DNA of 39,802 nt, from assembly GCF_002571225.1 (NCBI RefSeq), contig NZ_NVEC01000055.1:1-39802 (forward strand), written 5' to 3'. Made by a program: the position numbers and the translations under genes. Source of the DNA: Bacillus sp. AFS059628 (GTDB lineage Bacteria > Bacillota > Bacilli > Bacillales > Bacillaceae_G). Below, one piece after another: positions 35,331-39,802 of this stretch. Under the pieces are notes generated by a model. It had not been told where the DNA came from, did not search any database, and saw nothing but the letters and a program-made list of their open reading frames with translations. Position 1 is the stretch's first letter, and each line of letters starts with the position of its first letter.

Positions 35331-36170
35331 ATGAAAAAAAGAACGACAGACATTATTTTTATTATTATCGGTGCATTTCTTTTCGCGTTAGGTGTCAATT
35401 TGTTTGTTATCCCGAACGAGTTTGGTGAGGGTGGAGTAACAGGTATCACGATTATTACGTACTATTTATTTGAATGGTCACCGGGCTTAGTTAACTTAAT
35501 TTTAAATGCCATTTTGTTAATAGTCGGTTATAAATTTTTAAATAAGATCACAACAATTTATACGATTATCGCTGTAGTTACGAACTCACTATTTCTTCAT
35601 TTGACAGAAGGCTGGACGATTGCTTCGGATGAAATGCTCGTAAATGCTATTTTTGGAGGAATATTTATCGGGTGCGGGATTGGTCTTATCATTCGCGTTG
35701 GTGGAACAACGGCAGGTACTACCATCTTAGCAAGGATGACACATAAATATTTAGGATGGAGCATTAGCTACGGTCTACTGTTCTTCGATTTAATCGTTGC
35801 GTTTTCATCTTATTTCATCATTGGTGCAGAAAAACTGATGCTGACAATTATTATGTTATATGTAGGAACGAAAGTAATGGAATTTGTAATTGAAGGTTTA
35901 AATCCGAAGAAGGCTATTACGATTATTTCTGATAACCCAAATGAAATTGCTGGTAAGGTAACTACATTAATGGGCAGAGGGGTTACGGTGTACTCAGGTC
36001 ATGGTTATTACACGAAAACGCCGAAGGAAATTCTTTATGTTGTTATTAATAAGCAAGAAGTAGTGAAGCTAAAGAGGATTGTTCAAACTACAGATCCGGC
36101 TGCGTTCATCGCTATACACGATGTTCGTGACGTATTTGGAGAAGGGTTCGTTGATATTTCTAAAGCTTAG
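35331..36170 (+). CDS. YitT family membrane protein (DUF161 + DUF2179)
   Basis: The ATG at 35331 follows GTGAGG by about seven bases; an upstream GTG at 35319 overlaps that site and is not used in my reading. The 279-residue protein has about five membrane segments in a YitT_membrane (DUF161) domain (ALGVNLFVIPNEFGEGGVTG, GIGLIIRVGGTTAGTTILA). A C-terminal soluble DUF2179 domain follows (KAITIISDNPNEIAGKVTTL, GRGVTVYSGHGYYTKTPKEI, AAFIAIHDVRDVFGEGF). B. subtilis has several paralogues of unknown role. A terminator follows, so it is monocistronic. Confidence 0.92.
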   Translation: MKKRTTDIIFIIIGAFLFALGVNLFVIPNEFGEGGVTGITIITYYLFEWSPGLVNLILNAILLIVGYKFLNKITTIYTIIAVVTNSLFLHLTEGWTIASDEMLVNAIFGGIFIGCGIGLIIRVGGTTAGTTILARMTHKYLGWSISYGLLFFDLIVAFSSYFIIGAEKLMLTIIMLYVGTKVMEFVIEGLNPKKAITIISDNPNEIAGKVTTLMGRGVTVYSGHGYYTKTPKEILYVVINKQEVVKLKRIVQTTDPAAFIAIHDVRDVFGEGFVDISKA

Positions 36171-36209
36171 AACTTATTTTTCATTAAAATAATCTTAATA
36201 CTAAAACGT

Positions 36210-36254
36210 AAGAATCTATTTTGAATAATCTTTTTTCAAAATAGATTCTTTTTC
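36210..36254 (+). terminator. Terminator after the YitT-like gene
   Basis: AAGAATCTATTTTGA at 36210-36224 pairs perfectly with 36236-36250, followed by TTTC and more T. Confidence 0.9.
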
Positions 36255-36322
36255 TTTTTCTTGCAAAAAATTCAATTGTTTCTTAAGGTAAGGATGTAGA
36301 AGGATGAACAAGAGAGGGTTTA

Positions 36323-37000
36323 ATGAAGATGATACATATTTTATTAGCTGATGATGATAAGCATATTAGAGAATTGTTGCATTACCATTTACAAAAAGAG
36401 GGGTTTAAAGTTTTTGAAGCAGAAGATGGAAAGGTAGCACAAGATGTTTTAGAGAAAGAAAATATCCATCTTGCGATAGTAGACATTATGATGCCGTTTG
36501 TTGATGGCTATACGTTATGTGAAGAAATCCGGAAGTATCATGATATACCTGTTATTTTATTAACTGCGAAAGATCAGTTAGTTGATAAAGAAAAAGGATT
36601 CATTTCTGGTACGGACGATTATATTGTAAAACCATTTGAGCCAGCTGAAGTTATTTTCCGTATGAGAGCATTACTACGTCGTTATCAAATGCTGAATGCT
36701 GATATGATTACGCTGCACGGAACGACTATTGACCGAAAAGGGTTTGAGGTGAAGTGTAACGGTCAAACGATTTTACTTCCGCTGAAGGAATTTGAATTGT
36801 TATCACAACTTGCTAGTTATCCTGGAAGAACATTTTCAAGGGAAGAATTAATTGAATTAGTATGGGGAATGGATTTTGAAGGAGATGAACGAACAGTCGA
36901 TGTTCATGTGAAACGATTGAGAGATCGCTTCTCAAAACGAACGGATGATTTTCAAATTACGACAGTACGTGGACTCGGTTATAAGTTGGAGTTGAAATAA
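36323..37000 (+). CDS. OmpR-family response regulator
   Basis: The protein is 225 residues. The receiver has DDD near the N-terminus, the phospho-Asp in LAIVDIMMPFVDGY, LLTAKD, and KPFEPAE. The winged helix follows (LPLKEFELLSQLASYPGRTF, RTVDVHVKRLRDRF, TVRGLGYKLE). The kinase gene starts one base after its stop, so the two form a pair. From sequence I cannot name the system. Its context beside YitT and an MFS transporter suggests no clear stimulus. GAGAGGG serves as ribosome binding site. Confidence 0.94.
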   Translation: MKMIHILLADDDKHIRELLHYHLQKEGFKVFEAEDGKVAQDVLEKENIHLAIVDIMMPFVDGYTLCEEIRKYHDIPVILLTAKDQLVDKEKGFISGTDDYIVKPFEPAEVIFRMRALLRRYQMLNADMITLHGTTIDRKGFEVKCNGQTILLPLKEFELLSQLASYPGRTFSREELIELVWGMDFEGDERTVDVHVKRLRDRFSKRTDDFQITTVRGLGYKLELK

Positions 37001-37001
37001 A

Positions 37002-38378
37002 ATGAAATCATTATACTCTAGATTTGTTTTTATGACGGTTGGGATCATGCTACTTAGCAGTATTATCGGTTTTTTATTAACGAATGTGTACTATCAAGTG
37101 AAGTTAAAACCGTACAATAGTGAAAAGATTTTAATGTATGCGGAAGAAGTAAAATCGTTATATGAAAAGCAAAGTGAAGAAAATCAAGAGGCATACTTAC
37201 GGTCTATTGCGAAGCTAGGATATGAAATTTATATTGTCGATGATCAAAAGAACGGAAAGCGCATCGGTAATGCGTTTCGTAAGACGACAATAAGTGATGA
37301 TACCGTTCATAAAGTATTGCAAGGAGAAACGTTTAATGGTGTTTCTACGTATCCAACGCGTCTTTTCATTACAGGATTTTTCGATAATGAATTAATTAAT
37401 AGCGTCGGTGTCCCGGTACAACACGGTGATAAACAGTACGCCTTATTCATTCGCCCTGACATTCAGCAACAATTTGGTGAGATGCGAATTTTTCTAGCGG
37501 TATTACTAGGATTTATCGTACTATTAAGTATTATCTTTATCGCAATCGCAGCAGGTTATATCGTTCGTCCCATTCGTAAATTTACAAAGGCCACACAAAA
37601 AATTGCGAGTGGGGAATATGAAATTGAATTAGACGTAAAGCGAAAAGATGAAATAGGGACGTTATCTACAAGCTTCCAAAAGATGACGAAAAGTATAAAA
37701 GAACTAGATGAAATGAGACAAGAATTCGTTTCGAATGTTTCACATGAATTCCAGTCGCCGCTTTCTTCTATACAAGGGTTTTCGAAAACATTGCAAACAG
37801 AAAAGATGAGCGTGGAAGAAAGAAATCGTTATTTACAAATTATTGAGGGCGAAAGTAAGCGAATGTCTAGTTTATGTAAACAGTTACTTACGCTAGCTTC
37901 ATTAGATAAAGAAGAGAAAGTGTTGCAAATAAAAGAATTCAATCTACAAAAGCAAATTAAAGACGTCATTTTTATGCTCGAATGGAAATGGCGTGAAAAA
38001 GACATCGCCGTTGAATTTGATGTGCCGGACATTACAATACGAGGGGATGAAAATTTACTTCATCAAGTATGGAGTAACATCTTTACGAATAGTATTAAGT
38101 TTTCAAGCGACGGCGGGACCATTGAGTTTTTTGTCGAAGAGTTAGAGTCTAGTATCATCATTTCTATATCAGACAACGGAATCGGTATGGATAAAGAAGA
38201 AATGGACCGTATATTTGACCGTTTTTATAAAGTGGATACTGCAAGAGCGAGAAACGTAGAAGGGAGTGGCTTAGGATTATCCATCGTGCAGAAAATTGTT
38301 GAACTGCATAACGGAAACGTTTCAGTGTATAGTATGAAAGGGGAAGGGACGACTGTTCAGGTGGAGCTTCCGAAATAG
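37002..38378 (+). CDS. Sensor histidine kinase with HAMP domain
   Basis: This 458-residue kinase has membrane segments at about 9-29 and 163-187 flanking an external sensor of about 130 residues. A HAMP linker follows (RPIRKFTKATQKIASGEYEI), then the His in FVSNVSHEFQSPLSSIQGFS, an N box (WSNIFTNSIKFSSDGG) and G boxes (DNGIGM, GSGLGLSIVQKIVELHNG). All motifs are intact. The Gln in HEFQSPL instead of HEF/L-K/R-T-P is a less common H-box variant found in some Bacillus kinases. It is cotranscribed with the upstream regulator and ends at a terminator. Confidence 0.94.
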   Translation: MKSLYSRFVFMTVGIMLLSSIIGFLLTNVYYQVKLKPYNSEKILMYAEEVKSLYEKQSEENQEAYLRSIAKLGYEIYIVDDQKNGKRIGNAFRKTTISDDTVHKVLQGETFNGVSTYPTRLFITGFFDNELINSVGVPVQHGDKQYALFIRPDIQQQFGEMRIFLAVLLGFIVLLSIIFIAIAAGYIVRPIRKFTKATQKIASGEYEIELDVKRKDEIGTLSTSFQKMTKSIKELDEMRQEFVSNVSHEFQSPLSSIQGFSKTLQTEKMSVEERNRYLQIIEGESKRMSSLCKQLLTLASLDKEEKVLQIKEFNLQKQIKDVIFMLEWKWREKDIAVEFDVPDITIRGDENLLHQVWSNIFTNSIKFSSDGGTIEFFVEELESSIIISISDNGIGMDKEEMDRIFDRFYKVDTARARNVEGSGLGLSIVQKIVELHNGNVSVYSMKGEGTTVQVELPK

Positions 38379-38383
38379 AGGAA

Positions 38384-38415
38384 AGAGGCTGTTTTTGAAA
38401 CAGCCTCTTCTTTTT
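38384..38415. terminator. Terminator between the kinase and the convergent MFS gene
   Basis: AGAGGCTGTTT at 38384-38394 pairs with AAACAGCCTCT at 38398-38408 across three bases, then TCTTTTT. It can serve both convergent genes. Confidence 0.9.
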
Positions 38416-38476
38416 GTCGATAAGTCGATATAATCGGAAAATCGCTGATATAAATTTCACGTACCCCTCACTTCTG

Positions 38477-39736
38477 CTATAAAGCCGCACCTTTCCCGCG
38501 CTCTACTTTAAACTGCACCCCAAAAGTATCCGCTGTAATCTCATCAGCTTTTGGCAATGCTCGTAATTTCGGATGAAGTAGCCATACGAGCGAAATAAAT
38601 AAAATCCCGATGCTAGCGAGCGCGAAAATGAGTTGGCTACTAAATACATTTGCAGCATAGCCACCAATTAAAGAACCAAACGGCATAGCAATTGTGCCCA
38701 TACTTCGCATGACTGAGTTAATACGTCCAATATATTGATTTGGAATTACAATTTGACTAATTGTCGCAAATAATATGTTGGTTGCACCAATTGGAATCCA
38801 AGCTAGGCCGAATAAGAAAATAGATAGCCATTGAAATGGTACGATCGTAGAGAGAAACCAAAAGATAGCGCCAGTTGCAAAGCTAATAATAGAGACACGA
38901 CCAACATTCCGTTTGCCAACCCATGAACTGAATAATGCACCGATAAGACTACCTGCTGATATAGCAGCTAGAAAGAAGCCATATGATTTCACGCCTCCTA
39001 AAGAATCAGCAAAAGAAGGGAGTATCGCCATCGTCATACCAATTGAAAAATTAGCGACTACTGAACCGATTAAGAATACGCCCATTAATGAACGGAAGAC
39101 GATTGAAAAACCTTCTCTTAAATCAGTGAAATATTGTTTCGTTGAAAGTGATGTATTGGTTTCTGCTTGCTTTGGCATTTTTAATGAAAAGAACAAAAGG
39201 GCAGTAATCGCGAATGTAAAGGAGTCGATTACATATAAAGTGATTGCGCCAAATAGTGCTACTAATATGCCGGAAAGCATCGTGCAAATTAAATCAATGC
39301 CTTGATACGCAAACGAAAAGAGTGAATTTCCTTTTAATAATTGTGCTTTATTCAGTAGAAGTGGTAAAGCTTTTGACTGTGCAGGAAAGGCGAATTGTTC
39401 GATAAAGGCTACGATGGGCATGATGATGAGTAGTAGTTGGACTGTTAATAGGTCGAAGTAGTGTGTAATAGGAATGATTAATATAAGAATGCATTGCAGA
39501 ATTTGTGTAATGACGAGGGTGTTTTTAATTGACCATCTATCAACGAATGGCCCGGTAAGAAATTGAAGTGCAGAAGGTAATAATGTAAGAAAACCAGCCA
39601 ATCCAGAATAAAAAGGATTACCACTTAGCTTATATACGAGCCACATCGCGGCTACATAGTATAAGCTATCTCCTATGTTTGTAAAAATTCTCCCTAAAAA
39701 CAGTAAGAGGAAATTCCGGTTTTTTAATATGTCCAT
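38477..39736 (-). CDS. MFS transporter (MFS_3 / EntS-like type)
   Basis: The 419-residue protein has about twelve membrane segments. It begins MDILKNRNFLLLFLGRIFTN, with IGDSLYYVAAMWLVYKLSGN following, the usual opening of the MFS_3 transmembrane secretion effector group, which includes EntS-type siderophore exporters and macrolide-type pumps. FLTGPFVDRWSIKNTLV (loop 2-3 motif) and GSLIGGYAANVFS fit this group. Substrate unknown. GGAGTAG on the minus strand is the ribosome binding site. A hairpin repeat lies just upstream. Confidence 0.88.
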   Translation of the reverse strand: MDILKNRNFLLLFLGRIFTNIGDSLYYVAAMWLVYKLSGNPFYSGLAGFLTLLPSALQFLTGPFVDRWSIKNTLVITQILQCILILIIPITHYFDLLTVQLLLIIMPIVAFIEQFAFPAQSKALPLLLNKAQLLKGNSLFSFAYQGIDLICTMLSGILVALFGAITLYVIDSFTFAITALLFFSLKMPKQAETNTSLSTKQYFTDLREGFSIVFRSLMGVFLIGSVVANFSIGMTMAILPSFADSLGGVKSYGFFLAAISAGSLIGALFSSWVGKRNVGRVSIISFATGAIFWFLSTIVPFQWLSIFLFGLAWIPIGATNILFATISQIVIPNQYIGRINSVMRSMGTIAMPFGSLIGGYAANVFSSQLIFALASIGILFISLVWLLHPKLRALPKADEITADTFGVQFKVERGKGAAL

Positions 39737-39760
39737 TTAATCTACTCCTTTATAATAAAG

Positions 39761-39802
39761 TGAAACTTTAATCAGTGGGAGGTTCATCCCCACTGATTAT
39801 TA
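39761..39802. repeat. Hairpin repeat at the right edge
   Basis: TAATCAGTGGG (39769-39779) pairs with CCCACTGATTA (39789-39799). GAAACTTTAATCAGTGG recurs in inverted orientation at about 31588-31605, just after the S66 gene. It is probably a dispersed intergenic repeat that can also act as a terminator. Confidence 0.65.

Overview
The window reads as a chromosomal segment of a Bacillus cereus-group bacterium. The reasons are low GC, strong GGAGG-type ribosome binding sites with frequent TTG/GTG starts, SerC/SerA sequences that match what I remember of that group, a Rap/Phr pair, an SLH-anchored beta-lactamase-fold protein and an IS231-like transposase relic. No rRNA, tRNA, CRISPR array or intact insertion sequence was seen.

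Layout. (1) 1-5.9 kb is ordinary backbone: the 5' end of an unidentified minus-strand gene, a secreted TIM-barrel protein that may be a dead GH113-like glycosidase, a DUF378 membrane protein, then serC-serA-DUF1015 closed by a terminator. A MaoC-type hot-dog gene follows, and its 3' end is frayed. (2) 5.9-6.6 kb is a scar with a decayed IS231/IS4-family transposase. (3) 6.7-14.3 kb is an AT-rich accessory cluster: a YjeH-like amino-acid exporter, a divergent Lrp/AsnC regulator, an isochorismatase-fold cysteine hydrolase, HypE, HypF and an EctB-like diaminobutyrate aminotransferase. HypE and HypF keep all the signatures needed to make a cyano group from carbamoyl phosphate, but no hydrogenase, hypC or hypD is present. 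This is the best candidate here for an undescribed pathway, probably a nitrile-, cyanamide-, carbamoyl- or cyclic-guanidine-type amino acid. (4) 14.3-16.1 kb is mostly non-coding and rich in inverted repeats. (5) 16.2-17.5 kb holds a translationally coupled rap-phr quorum-sensing pair on the minus strand. (6) 17.7-23.4 kb is a kanosamine/neotrehalosadiamine locus (ntdR, ntdABC, glcP-like) with a cre/LacI-type operator in the ntdA promoter region. (7) 23.6-26.3 kb has a DUF2164 protein and the SLH-anchored serine hydrolase. (8) 26.9-29.9 kb has close relatives of the VanA-type vanR and vanS, a control region with four in-phase VanR-box-like repeats and an attenuator-like hairpin, but no vanHAX. 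A small broken gene and an unrelated VanZ-family gene follow. (9) 30.1-35 kb has a membrane-anchored glycerophosphodiesterase, an S66 peptidase, an 11-residue-repeat secreted protein, and a secreted two-repeat protein. The S66 and two-repeat genes are the two survivors of a segmental duplication with reciprocal loss. (10) 35.3-39.8 kb returns to backbone-like genes: a YitT-type membrane protein, an OmpR/HisKA two-component system and an MFS exporter.

Links between regions. The C-terminus of the Phr precursor is exactly two units of the same 11-residue repeat that makes up most of the orphan secreted protein at 33.3-33.9 kb. That protein may therefore be a multi-copy peptide-pheromone precursor or decoy. 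The window joins several small-molecule and signalling modules (HypEF cluster, kanosamine, Rap/Phr, glycopeptide sensing) inserted between conserved genes. Family calls and comparisons with named reference proteins rest on remembered sequences, since no search could be run.
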